Shown: positions 27,220 to 34,786 of the stretch, piece after piece | How the letters are laid out: every line of letters begins with the position of its first letter | How positions within the stretch are numbered: position 1 is the first letter of the stretch | Assembly (NCBI RefSeq): GCF_009455635.1 | Contig: NZ_QPER01000002.1 | Span: 930,001-994,000, forward strand | Length of the DNA: 64,000 nt | Direction of reading: 5' to 3' | Source: Paraburkholderia agricolaris | GTDB taxonomy: Bacteria > Pseudomonadota > Gammaproteobacteria > Burkholderiales > Burkholderiaceae | Position numbers and translations under genes: made by a program | Notes under the pieces: model-generated | Seen by the model: the letters and a program-made list of their open reading frames with translations, nothing else | Told to the model about the DNA's origin: nothing | Database searches by the model: none

Positions 27220-28599
27220 ATGCTCGACTCCAGCGCCCGTCTGACCGGCCTTCTTTGCGGCACGCAGCCGATGAACGATATCTGGTCGCCGCGTGCCACG
27301 CTGCAACGGATGCTCGATGTCGAAGCCGCGCTCGCGCGCGCAACGGCCGCGCACAACGTGATTCCCTACCGCGCCGTAGCCGCGATCGAGGGCGCCTGCC
27401 AGGCGGATCAACTCGACGCCAACGCGCTTGCGCGCGACGCCGCGCTCGGCGGCAATCTCGCGATTCCCCTCGTCAAACAACTTACCGCGCGCGTCAAAGC
27501 GGCAGACGCTGAGGCATCGAAGTACGTCCACTGGGGCGCGACGAGTCAGGACATCATCGATACGGCGACGGTGCTGCAATTACGCGACACCTTCGATCTG
27601 CTCGACAGCGGCCTGCAAACCACCTGCGATGCGCTGGCGAAACTCGCCGCCACCCACCGCGCGACGCCGATGATCGGCCGCACCTGGTTGCAGCAGGCGC
27701 TGCCGATCACGCTCGGTCTGAAATTCGCGCAGTGGCTCGATGCACTGCTGCGTCATCGCGAGCGGCTCGATGCATTGCGCGCGCGCGTGCTGGTGCTGCA
27801 ATTCGGCGGCGCGGCCGGCACGCTGGCGAGCCTGCGCGACGCGGCGCCGCAAGTCACGCAATCGCTGGCTCAGGAACTCAAGCTTGCTGTGCCCACCTTG
27901 CCGTGGCACACGCAGCGCGATCGCATCGCCGAAACCGCATCGCTGTTCGGCATGCTGATCGGCACGCTCGGCAAGATCGCGCGCGATATCTCCTTGCAGA
28001 TGCAAACCGAAATCGACGAACTGGGTGAACCTGCCGCGGCCGGCAAGGGTGGTTCGTCGACCATGCCGCACAAACGCAATCCGGTTGGCTGCGCCGCTGT
28101 GCTGACGGCCGCGACGCGCGCGCCGGGGCTGGTGGCCACGGTGTTCGCCGGCATGGTGCAGGAGCACGAGCGTGCGCTCGGCGGCTGGCAAGCCGAATGG
28201 GACGCGTTGCCGGATCTCGCGCGCCTCGCGGGTGGCGCGCTCGCCAACATCGAACAGATTGCGGTGGGGCTCAACGTGAATGTGCCGCGTCTCGCCGCCA
28301 ATCTCGACGTCACGCACGGCCTGATCCTCGGCGAAGCGGTCATGCTCGCGCTCGGCGACAGCATCGGCCGGCTCGACGCGCATCACCTGGTCGAGCGTGC
28401 CTCGAAAGCGGCCGTCGCCGAACACAAGACACTCTTCGAGGTGCTCGCGGCGGACGCCGCCGTGACCGAACATCTTTCGATCGAGCGCCTGAAGCAGCTG
28501 CTCGATCCCGCTCAATACGTCGGCCAGGCGCACGCTTATGTGGACGCCGCGCTGGCACTTCATCACGCGCGCGCCAAACGCGCCACTTCCAAGGAGTAA
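27220..28599 (+). CDS. pcaB: 3-carboxy-cis,cis-muconate cycloisomerase
   Basis: A 459-residue fumarase/aspartase-superfamily enzyme that lactonises beta-carboxymuconate, the product of protocatechuate 3,4-dioxygenase. The superfamily signature GSSTMPHKRNP (about residues 281-291) is intact, with WGATSQDIIDTA and RTWLQQALP further upstream. ATG 27220 gives the usual length; a GTG at 27151 would extend by 23 residues. It heads the pcaBDC unit. The pcaHG dioxygenase genes are not in the window. Confidence 0.93.
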   Translation: MLDSSARLTGLLCGTQPMNDIWSPRATLQRMLDVEAALARATAAHNVIPYRAVAAIEGACQADQLDANALARDAALGGNLAIPLVKQLTARVKAADAEASKYVHWGATSQDIIDTATVLQLRDTFDLLDSGLQTTCDALAKLAATHRATPMIGRTWLQQALPITLGLKFAQWLDALLRHRERLDALRARVLVLQFGGAAGTLASLRDAAPQVTQSLAQELKLAVPTLPWHTQRDRIAETASLFGMLIGTLGKIARDISLQMQTEIDELGEPAAAGKGGSSTMPHKRNPVGCAAVLTAATRAPGLVATVFAGMVQEHERALGGWQAEWDALPDLARLAGGALANIEQIAVGLNVNVPRLAANLDVTHGLILGEAVMLALGDSIGRLDAHHLVERASKAAVAEHKTLFEVLAADAAVTEHLSIERLKQLLDPAQYVGQAHAYVDAALALHHARAKRATSKE

Positions 28600-28604
28600 C
28601 CGGC

Positions 28605-29396
28605 ATGCCCTACGCCGCAGTCAACGGTACCGAGCTTCACTATCGAATCGACGGGGACCGTCACGGCAACGCGCCGTGGATCGTGTTGTCGAATTCGCTC
28701 GGCAGCGATCTGTCGATGTGGACGCCGCAGGTCGCGGCTCTGTCCAAACACTTCCGCGTGCTGCGCTACGACACGCGCGGTCACGGTCATTCGGAAGCGC
28801 CCAAAGGTCCGTACACGATCGACCAGCTGACCGGCGACGTGCTCGGTCTGATGGACTCGCTGAAGATCGCCCGTGCGAATTTCTGCGGTCTGTCGATGGG
28901 CGGCCTTACGGGCGTTGCGCTGGCCGCGCGTCACGGGAATCGTCTCGAACGGGTCGTGCTGTGCAACACGGCGGCGCGCATCGGTTCGCCGGAGGTGTGG
29001 GTGCCGCGCGCCGCAAGGGCCCGCACTGAAGGCATGCTCGCACTGGCCGACGCGGTCTTGCCGCGCTGGTTCACCGCCGACTACATCGAACGCGAACCGG
29101 TGGTGCTTGCGATGATCCGCGACGTGTTCGTGCACACCGACAAAGAAGGCTACGCATCGAATTGCGACGCCATCGACGCCGCCGATCTGCGGCCTGAAGT
29201 CCCCGGCATCAAGGTGCCCGCGCTGGTGATCAGCGGCACGCACGATCTAGCCGCCACGCCGGCGCAAGGCCGCGAACTGGCACAGGCGCTTCCGGGCGCG
29301 CGCTATGTCGAACTGGACGCCTCGCATATTTCCAACATCGAGAGAGCCGAGACCTTCACGAAGACCGTGCTCGACTTCCTGACGGAGCAGAAATGA
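28605..29396 (+). CDS. pcaD: 3-oxoadipate enol-lactonase
   Basis: A 263-residue alpha/beta hydrolase that opens the enol-lactone to 3-oxoadipate. Catalytic triad motifs: Ser in CGLSMGGLTG, Asp in ISGTHDLAATP, His in LDASHISNIE. The strand HYRIDGDRHGNAPWIVLSNSLGSDLSMW is typical of PcaD. It starts 5 bp after pcaB and overlaps pcaC by 4 bp, so the three genes are translationally coupled. Confidence 0.93.
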   Translation: MPYAAVNGTELHYRIDGDRHGNAPWIVLSNSLGSDLSMWTPQVAALSKHFRVLRYDTRGHGHSEAPKGPYTIDQLTGDVLGLMDSLKIARANFCGLSMGGLTGVALAARHGNRLERVVLCNTAARIGSPEVWVPRAARARTEGMLALADAVLPRWFTADYIEREPVVLAMIRDVFVHTDKEGYASNCDAIDAADLRPEVPGIKVPALVISGTHDLAATPAQGRELAQALPGARYVELDASHISNIERAETFTKTVLDFLTEQK

Positions 29397-29788
29397 ACGA
29401 CGAAGACCGCTACGAAGCCGGACTCGGCGTGCGCCGCGCGGTGCTGGGCAGCGCGCACGTCGACCGGTCGCTTGCGAATCGCACGGAATTGACCGAAGAG
29501 TTCCAGAATCTGATTACCCGCTATGCGTGGGGCGAAATCTGGACGCGCGAAGGTTTGCCGCGTCACACGCGCAGTCTGCTGACCATCGCGATGATGGTCG
29601 CGCTCAATCGCAGCGAAGAACTCGCATTGCATCTGCGTGCCGCAAAAAACAACGGTGTGACGCGCGAGCAGATCAAGGAAGTACTGCTGCAAACCGCGAT
29701 CTATTGCGGCGTGCCGGCGGCCAACTCGGCGTTTCATCTGGCCGATAAACTGTTCCGCGAAGACGACGCCGCAGCGGCAAAGCCTTAA
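29393..29788 (+). CDS. pcaC: 4-carboxymuconolactone decarboxylase
   Basis: A 131-residue CMD-family protein that decarboxylates gamma-carboxymuconolactone to the enol-lactone used by PcaD. Conserved segments are GVRRAVLGSAHVDRS, YAWGEIWTREGLPRHTRSLLTIAM and the C-terminal LLQTAIYCGVPAANSAFH. It is encoded as a separate gene overlapping pcaD, not as the PcaL fusion seen in some actinobacteria. Confidence 0.93.
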   Translation: MNDEDRYEAGLGVRRAVLGSAHVDRSLANRTELTEEFQNLITRYAWGEIWTREGLPRHTRSLLTIAMMVALNRSEELALHLRAAKNNGVTREQIKEVLLQTAIYCGVPAANSAFHLADKLFREDDAAAAKP

Positions 29789-29794
29789 CAAAGT

Positions 29795-29828
29795 CCTGAA
29801 GCGCACGTTTCGCGAAGTGCGCTTCAGG
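29795..29828. terminator. Bidirectional terminator between pcaC and tetR-family gene
   Basis: A perfect 12-bp stem (CCTGAAGCGCAC at 29795-29806, complement at 29817-29828) has a 10-nt loop between convergent genes. The distal arm overlaps the stop codon of the TetR gene. The T tract is weak. Confidence 0.55.
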
Positions 29829-30525
29829 CAATCTTGCTGGTATTCATCACCGCGGTGTCGGCCGGCAGTTGCAAGCGCACCGCGCGCAACACCGTGTCCT
29901 TGATGACCTCGCGCCAATGCGCGAGGGCGGCCTTGTCCATCAGCGGCTCGCCGAGAAACGCACCCAGCGTGTACTGATTGGCGTTATAGAAATAACCGAG
30001 CGACGCGATCATCAGGTACACGTCACGCGCTTTGACGTCGGCACGAAAGACGTTTTGCGCCTGGCCGGCGTCGAGTAACTTCTGCACGACCGAAATTGCA
30101 TAGCCGGAAATCTCCTTCAGCTTCGACGATTTCTTCGCGTGCTTGCCCTGATGCAGATTCTCGCTCGACAGCAGCGTGACGAACTCGGGATGATCGAGGT
30201 AGTACTGCCAGACGAATTCGACCATCTGCTCGAGGCCATGCACGGGATCATCCAGATCGAGATCGAGCCTGCTTTCGGCCTCGTTGAACTGCGTGTAGAT
30301 CGTCTCCAGCACCTCGACAAACAACTGTTCCTTGCTGCCGAAGTAGTAATAGATCATCCGGTCGTGCGAGCGCGCGGCCTTCGAAATACTTTCGATTCGG
30401 CCGCTTGCAAAGCCTTGCTTGGCGAAGACCTTGATGGCCGCTTTGAGAATCTTGGCGCGGGTGTCTTGCGCCTGCTTCGCTCGGATGCCGATGGCGCCCG
30501 GCTTGCGGGCGGCAGTGGGACTCAT
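29824..30525 (-). CDS. TetR-family transcriptional regulator
   Basis: A 233-residue regulator. The N-terminal HTH (AKILKAAIKVFAKQGFASGRIESISKAA ... MIYYYFGSKEQLF) sits at about residues 23-75, and the rest is an all-helical ligand-binding domain. It is divergent from the nicotinate-like operon (about 390 bp between starts), where a perfect palindrome is found, so it most likely controls that operon and itself. Control of pcaBDC, convergent on the other side, is less likely. Confidence 0.88.
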   Translation of the reverse strand: MSPTAARKPGAIGIRAKQAQDTRAKILKAAIKVFAKQGFASGRIESISKAARSHDRMIYYYFGSKEQLFVEVLETIYTQFNEAESRLDLDLDDPVHGLEQMVEFVWQYYLDHPEFVTLLSSENLHQGKHAKKSSKLKEISGYAISVVQKLLDAGQAQNVFRADVKARDVYLMIASLGYFYNANQYTLGAFLGEPLMDKAALAHWREVIKDTVLRAVRLQLPADTAVMNTSKIA

Positions 30526-30785
30526 GGCGGTCTCGGATCTCTTTGTTAGCGTCGGGTTGAACGGCCTGCGCCGCAGCCGCTAAGCCAAGCTCGGATACGC
30601 TTGAGCACGGCGCGTCTTCATCATACAGCCCATATTGCGCGTGACGAAATGCTCGGCACGATCAGGTGCTTCGGGGTAGATTTGAAGCGTGATTCCTACG
30701 GCAATGTCGCGCCGCAGCATTCGCATGTTCACCGGGAAACTCGTTGCGCAGTCTATTTTGATCGAGTAGATTTCAAACAAGTTTG

Positions 30786-30803
30786 GTGTAGCGGATACTA
30801 CAC
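30786..30803. promoter_or_regulatory. Candidate operator (perfect inverted repeat) of the nicotinate-like operon
   Basis: GTGTAG-CGGATA-CTACAC is a perfect 6-bp inverted repeat with 6-bp spacer in the 30526-30919 intergenic region between the divergent TetR gene and the reductase gene, 117 bp before the preferred start. The size suits a TetR-type operator. No other gene is seen in this gap. Confidence 0.5.
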
Positions 30804-30919
30804 GAACGGTGAGTGACCGCAACATGGAAAAATGCGGATCACGCGAAAGTCCCTTTAAACAGGGGCGATTCGTCAGCCGGGCAGGACCGATTGTAATGTC
30901 GTCGTATGGGAACCCCACC

Positions 30920-32527
30920 ATGACAGAACATACGAAGGTCGATTTCGGTGCGGAGCGCGTCGACGGCGAAACCGCCTCGACACCAGGCCCGACCGTGCTC
31001 GAGAAAGCGATGCCGCGCAGCGAGCGAATGGCGTCGAACAAGATTGAATGCAATGCCTGCCCGGTGTTGTGCCAGATATCGGAGGGCCGCACTGGCGCGT
31101 GCGATCGTTATGCGAATGCGGACGGGCGGCTGATTCGCGTCGACCCTGTGGTGTTTCTGTCGCGCGCCGCGAGTTCGCCCGAAGCGATCACGAACAGTGC
31201 GGAGTCTACGGTCGAATTTGGTGCATCGTCCGAAGTACACGATCCTGCCGCGGAACAGGCGCTGTTCGTTACCGGCATTGGCGCATCCTCCACGTATCCC
31301 GACTACAAGCCCGCGCCGTTCATTGTTGCCTCGAGGCTCGACGACGTCGACATGATCACCGTCGTCACCGAGGGCATTTTCAGCTATTGCAGTTTCAAGG
31401 TGAAGATCGACACGGACCGCTTTCTCGGGCCGGAGCAATCGAACGTGCGTTGCCACGGCGAGATCGTCGGGCATGTGACGACGGCCGAATACGGCTCGCA
31501 GATGCTGAGCCTCGGTGGCGTTCATCATCTGACCGGCGGCAGCAAGAAAGAGGGCCGCGTCACGTGCGACATGATGCTCGCGCTCGGCAATAAGGAAGCG
31601 GTGGAGCTGACTATCGACGGCGGGGCGAGTCTCACGATTCGCGCGGGCGCGGCCCCGATTGTCGACGGCGTGGAAGAGCAGCGTATGCGGGTGGGCTGCG
31701 GGTCGGCCACCATTGGCATCTTCGCCAAGCAGTGGTTCGGCCACGTCGATGAAGTGGTGGTGGTCGACGATCACATCACCGGCGTGCTGACTGAACACCA
31801 GGCGGGCCGCTGCCTGGGCATGACGCGCTCAGGTCTGAAGATTCGCGGCCGCAAATCGACCCCCGGCCGCTATTTCCAGGTCGCGAATCCCGGCACCGGC
31901 TGGGGCGGCACCGACATTCAGGACCCGTTGGCGATTGTCGAAGGTTTCGATCCCGCTGTGGCAAAACCGGGTATGCGCTTGCTGATGGTGTCGACCACCG
32001 GCGAACACGCGCAATGGTACGAACTCGATCAGAATCTCGTGCCGCGTATCGCGGCCATGCCGGACGCCGTGCACCGCACGGTCGAACGAATCGGCGAGAA
32101 CTGTGAACCTTCGCTTGCGACAGTGCTGTTTCTCGGCGGCGCAGGCGGCAGCCTGAGAGCGGGAGCGACGGAGAATCCGGTCCTGCTGACGCGCGCGATC
32201 AAACAGAAGCTCGTCAACGTCACCTGTGGCGGCGCGCCCGCCTATGTGTGGCCGGGTGGCGGCATCACCGTGATGGTGGATGTTTCGCGTATGCCCGATC
32301 GATCGTTCGGCACCGTGCCGACGCCCGCGATCGTCGCACCGATCGAATTCACCATGACGTACGACGCGTATCGCGATCTCGGCGGCCATCTCGACGCGGT
32401 GCGGTCGCTGGCAAGCGTGCTGGCGAATGGGCCGGACCATACGGAAGGGGCGCCGCTTGCCCGCAGAACATTGGCGCGTCATCCGGACAATCCGTGGCCG
32501 CCCGCCATGCCGCCGATGCCGGGCTAA
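30920..32527 (+). CDS. 6-hydroxynicotinate reductase-like Fe-S protein
   Basis: A 535-residue protein resembling the 6-hydroxynicotinate reductase of nicotinate-fermenting clostridia, which reduces the pyridine ring to 1,4,5,6-tetrahydro-6-oxonicotinate. Near the N-terminus is a four-Cys cluster motif C-x2-C-x3-C-x9-C (ECNACPVLCQ ... GACDRY), probably a [4Fe-4S] site. Near residue 417 is SLRAGATENP, which partly matches the flavinylation consensus (DxxSGAT) recognised by ApbE-type transferases. ATG 30920 is preferred; in-frame GTG 30809, ATG 30824 and ATG 30896 are alternatives without good ribosome-binding sites. It is the first gene of an eleven-gene unit. Confidence 0.7.
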   Translation: MTEHTKVDFGAERVDGETASTPGPTVLEKAMPRSERMASNKIECNACPVLCQISEGRTGACDRYANADGRLIRVDPVVFLSRAASSPEAITNSAESTVEFGASSEVHDPAAEQALFVTGIGASSTYPDYKPAPFIVASRLDDVDMITVVTEGIFSYCSFKVKIDTDRFLGPEQSNVRCHGEIVGHVTTAEYGSQMLSLGGVHHLTGGSKKEGRVTCDMMLALGNKEAVELTIDGGASLTIRAGAAPIVDGVEEQRMRVGCGSATIGIFAKQWFGHVDEVVVVDDHITGVLTEHQAGRCLGMTRSGLKIRGRKSTPGRYFQVANPGTGWGGTDIQDPLAIVEGFDPAVAKPGMRLLMVSTTGEHAQWYELDQNLVPRIAAMPDAVHRTVERIGENCEPSLATVLFLGGAGGSLRAGATENPVLLTRAIKQKLVNVTCGGAPAYVWPGGGITVMVDVSRMPDRSFGTVPTPAIVAPIEFTMTYDAYRDLGGHLDAVRSLASVLANGPDHTEGAPLARRTLARHPDNPWPPAMPPMPG

Positions 32528-32536
32528 CAGCGACAC

Positions 32537-33544
32537 ATGACCGGCACGACGAACCCGATGAACGCAACGAATGCAAAGAGCGCAACGAACGCAACGAACG
32601 CAACGAGCGCAACCCGCGCCCAGCTCGACGCGGCCCGCTGGCATTGGCAGCATGGGCCGATCGATCTGATTCTCGGCGCGGACGGCGAACCCTCGGCGGT
32701 GCAGGCCGCATATGAGGCTTGCTGGGCACGCTTTGTCGACGTGTTGCCTGAGCTGGTCGGCGAGTTGAGGCTGCTTCGGCAACCTGTTCCAGGCCATGCT
32801 GCGCACAGCGACTGCGTGTTGAAAGGTCCCGTTGCCCGCCGCATGTGGAGCGCCAGTCATCCTCACCGTGCGCGTTACATCACGCCGATGGCGGCCGTCG
32901 CAGGGAGCGTCGCGGATGAATTGATCACGGCGTTCGCGCGTGAGGGTATAGCGCGCGCTTTCATTAACAACGGCGGCGATATCGCGCTCTACCTGACGGA
33001 AGGCCAACAGTATCGCGTGGGCGTGTTCGCCGATCTGGCGGGGTTCTCCGGCGCGAATTTGCCAGGCGATCAAGCTTTGGACGCCAACCTGACGCTCGAT
33101 GCCGCGATGCCGATTCGCGGCGTCGCGACCAGCGGCTGGCGTGGGCGCAGTTTTAGTCTGGGTATTGCCGACAGCGTCACGGTGCTCGCTCGCAACGCCG
33201 CCACTGCCGATGCCGCTGCGACGATAATCGCTAATGCCGTCAATCTGGACCATACCGGTGTTGTGCGCAGGCCGGCGTCCTCGTTGAAAGACGATAGTGA
33301 TCTCGGCGACATGCTCGTGACCGTTGACGTGCCATCCTTGCCGCAACCGTTGATCGACTTCGCGCTGGCGCGTGGCGTCGACGCGGCGCGGCGTTTGCAG
33401 GAACAGGGTTTGATCGAAGGCGCGGCGTTGTTCCTGCAAGGACGGGCACGGGTGGCGGGGATGCACTACCAGGACGCGTTGGTCAGCAATCGCGCCGGGA
33501 CGGCAAGCCCAGGTCAGCAACGTGAAACAGGCAACCTGAAATAA
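32537..33544 (+). CDS. UPF0280 family protein (ApbE-like, putative flavin transferase)
   Basis: A 335-residue protein of the UPF0280 family, related to ApbE. ApbE-like features: INNGGDIALYL (about residues 142-152), matching the N-x-GGD motif, and GVATSGWRGRSFSLGIADSVTVLA ... ADAAATIIANAV. The N-terminus (from about residue 8) is an in-frame 9-bp tandem repeat coding Asn-Ala-Thr units; an alternative start is ATG 32558. It lies 9 bp after the reductase gene, which suggests a maturation role, perhaps covalent flavin attachment to it. This is an inference. Confidence 0.72.
   Translation: MTGTTNPMNATNAKSATNATNATSATRAQLDAARWHWQHGPIDLILGADGEPSAVQAAYEACWARFVDVLPELVGELRLLRQPVPGHAAHSDCVLKGPVARRMWSASHPHRARYITPMAAVAGSVADELITAFAREGIARAFINNGGDIALYLTEGQQYRVGVFADLAGFSGANLPGDQALDANLTLDAAMPIRGVATSGWRGRSFSLGIADSVTVLARNAATADAAATIIANAVNLDHTGVVRRPASSLKDDSDLGDMLVTVDVPSLPQPLIDFALARGVDAARRLQEQGLIEGAALFLQGRARVAGMHYQDALVSNRAGTASPGQQRETGNLK
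32561..32614 (+). repeat. 9-bp tandem repeat (AACGCAACG)
   Basis: Six imperfect units of AACGCAACG run in frame at the 5' end of the UPF0280 gene, coding N-A-T/N-A-K/S-A-T. Being a multiple of three, unit-number changes would alter length without a frameshift. Confidence 0.8.
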
Positions 33545-33558
33545 GCAACGGAGGCTCC

Positions 33559-34149
33559 GTGTTCGAAATACGCCGCGTGCTGACGCACGTCGAAGACATT
33601 TTTCACGAGTTCGGCCCCGCACCCGCGCAGCCGTTGCGGCGCGGCGCGATTGCCGCGGTAATGACGAATCCGTTCGCCGGCCGCTACGAGGCCAGAATCG
33701 AGCATGCGATGGAAGCGCTCAAGCCAATCGGCTTCGACATGGCGCAACGGTTGCTGGCGGCGATGGCGGTGCCGCACGCATCGATTGAAAGCTACGGCAA
33801 AGGCGCAATCGTCGGCTCGCGGGGCGAACTCGAGCATGGCGCGCTGTGGCATGTGCCCGGCGGCTATGCGATGCGCGAATTGCTGGAGAAAAACGGCGTG
33901 CCGACTAACGCTATCGTGCCGTCGACCAAGAAAGTCGGCGCGCCTTCCACCGCGCTCGATGTGCCGCTCACACATGTCAACGCGAGCTACGTACGCAGCC
34001 ATTTCGACGCGATCGAAGTGCGTGTACCGGGCGCCCCCGCTGCCGACGAACTGGTGTATATCCTCGTGATGAGCACGGGCCAGCGCGTGCATGCGCGTGT
34101 CGGCGGCCTGGCGAAAGAGGCGATTGTGGGCAAGGACGGCTTGCGCTGA
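33559..34149 (+). CDS. AA_synth (DUF1185) family protein, copy 1
   Basis: A 196-residue protein of the AA_synth family (PF06684, name only; no established reaction). Conserved stretches are TNPFAGRYE, SYGKGAIVGSRGELEHGALWHVP and YVRSHFDAIEVRVPGAP. GTG start with ACGGAGG ideally placed upstream. It is paralogous to the next gene with clear block-by-block identity, so the pair may form a heteromer. Its position inside the N-heterocycle operon suggests it acts on a pathway intermediate. Confidence 0.8.
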   Translation: MFEIRRVLTHVEDIFHEFGPAPAQPLRRGAIAAVMTNPFAGRYEARIEHAMEALKPIGFDMAQRLLAAMAVPHASIESYGKGAIVGSRGELEHGALWHVPGGYAMRELLEKNGVPTNAIVPSTKKVGAPSTALDVPLTHVNASYVRSHFDAIEVRVPGAPAADELVYILVMSTGQRVHARVGGLAKEAIVGKDGLR

Positions 34150-34183
34150 ACGGCGTAACACGCATCGAAACCGGGAGAGTGAA

Positions 34184-34768
34184 ATGGCAATCAAGCTTCG
34201 CAAGCTGATCGTGCAGGTCGATGAAACACGCATTGAAATGGGGCAGGCCGTCGAACCACCGGCACGCCGTGCAGTCGCGATCGCGGTGATCGATAATCCC
34301 TACGCGGGCCGTTACGAGGCGAAACTGGACGCGCTGATCGAAGCCGGCGAGGAACTTGGCGCCTTGCTCGGCAACAAGTGTGTCGAAGCGCTCGGCATCA
34401 AACCGGGCGACGCGCAAAGCTACGGCAAGGCGGCGATCGTCGGCGAAGCGGGTGAACTCGAGCACGCGGCTGCGATCCTGCATCCGAAGCTCGGCGCTCC
34501 GCTGCGAGTCGCGGTTGAAAAAGGCGCGGCGCTGGTGCCGTCGGCGAAAAAAATGGGTACGCTCGGCACCGCGATCGACGTGCCGTTAGGCCATAAAGAT
34601 GCCGCTTTCGTGCGCAGCCATTTCGACGCGATCGAGGCACGTGTGTCGGATGCGCCGCGCGCGAATGAAATCGTCGTGGCCGTTGCTGTGACAGCCTCGG
34701 GCCGGCCGCTGCCGCGCATCGGCGGCTTGCAGGTGAGTGAGATCAAGGGCGAAGACGGTTTGCGCTGA
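34184..34768 (+). CDS. AA_synth (DUF1185) family protein, copy 2
   Basis: A 194-residue paralogue of the preceding gene product. Matching blocks are DNPYAGRYEAKLDALIEAG, SYGKAAIVGEAGELEHAAAI, PSAKKMGTLGTAIDVPLGHK and FVRSHFDAIEARVSDAP. No catalytic residue can be assigned from the family. The 34-bp gap carries GGGAGAG before the start. Tandem duplication followed by divergence is evident. It is co-transcribed with the ABC importer downstream. Confidence 0.8.
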   Translation: MAIKLRKLIVQVDETRIEMGQAVEPPARRAVAIAVIDNPYAGRYEAKLDALIEAGEELGALLGNKCVEALGIKPGDAQSYGKAAIVGEAGELEHAAAILHPKLGAPLRVAVEKGAALVPSAKKMGTLGTAIDVPLGHKDAAFVRSHFDAIEARVSDAPRANEIVVAVAVTASGRPLPRIGGLQVSEIKGEDGLR

Positions 34769-34786
34769 GCTATTTCAAGGGTCGCG

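Noticed and set aside
31829..33622. Minus-strand open frame (597 codons) over the reductase and UPF0280 genes
   Set aside because: No motifs, spans two well-supported plus-strand genes, composition typical of antisense high-GC frames.
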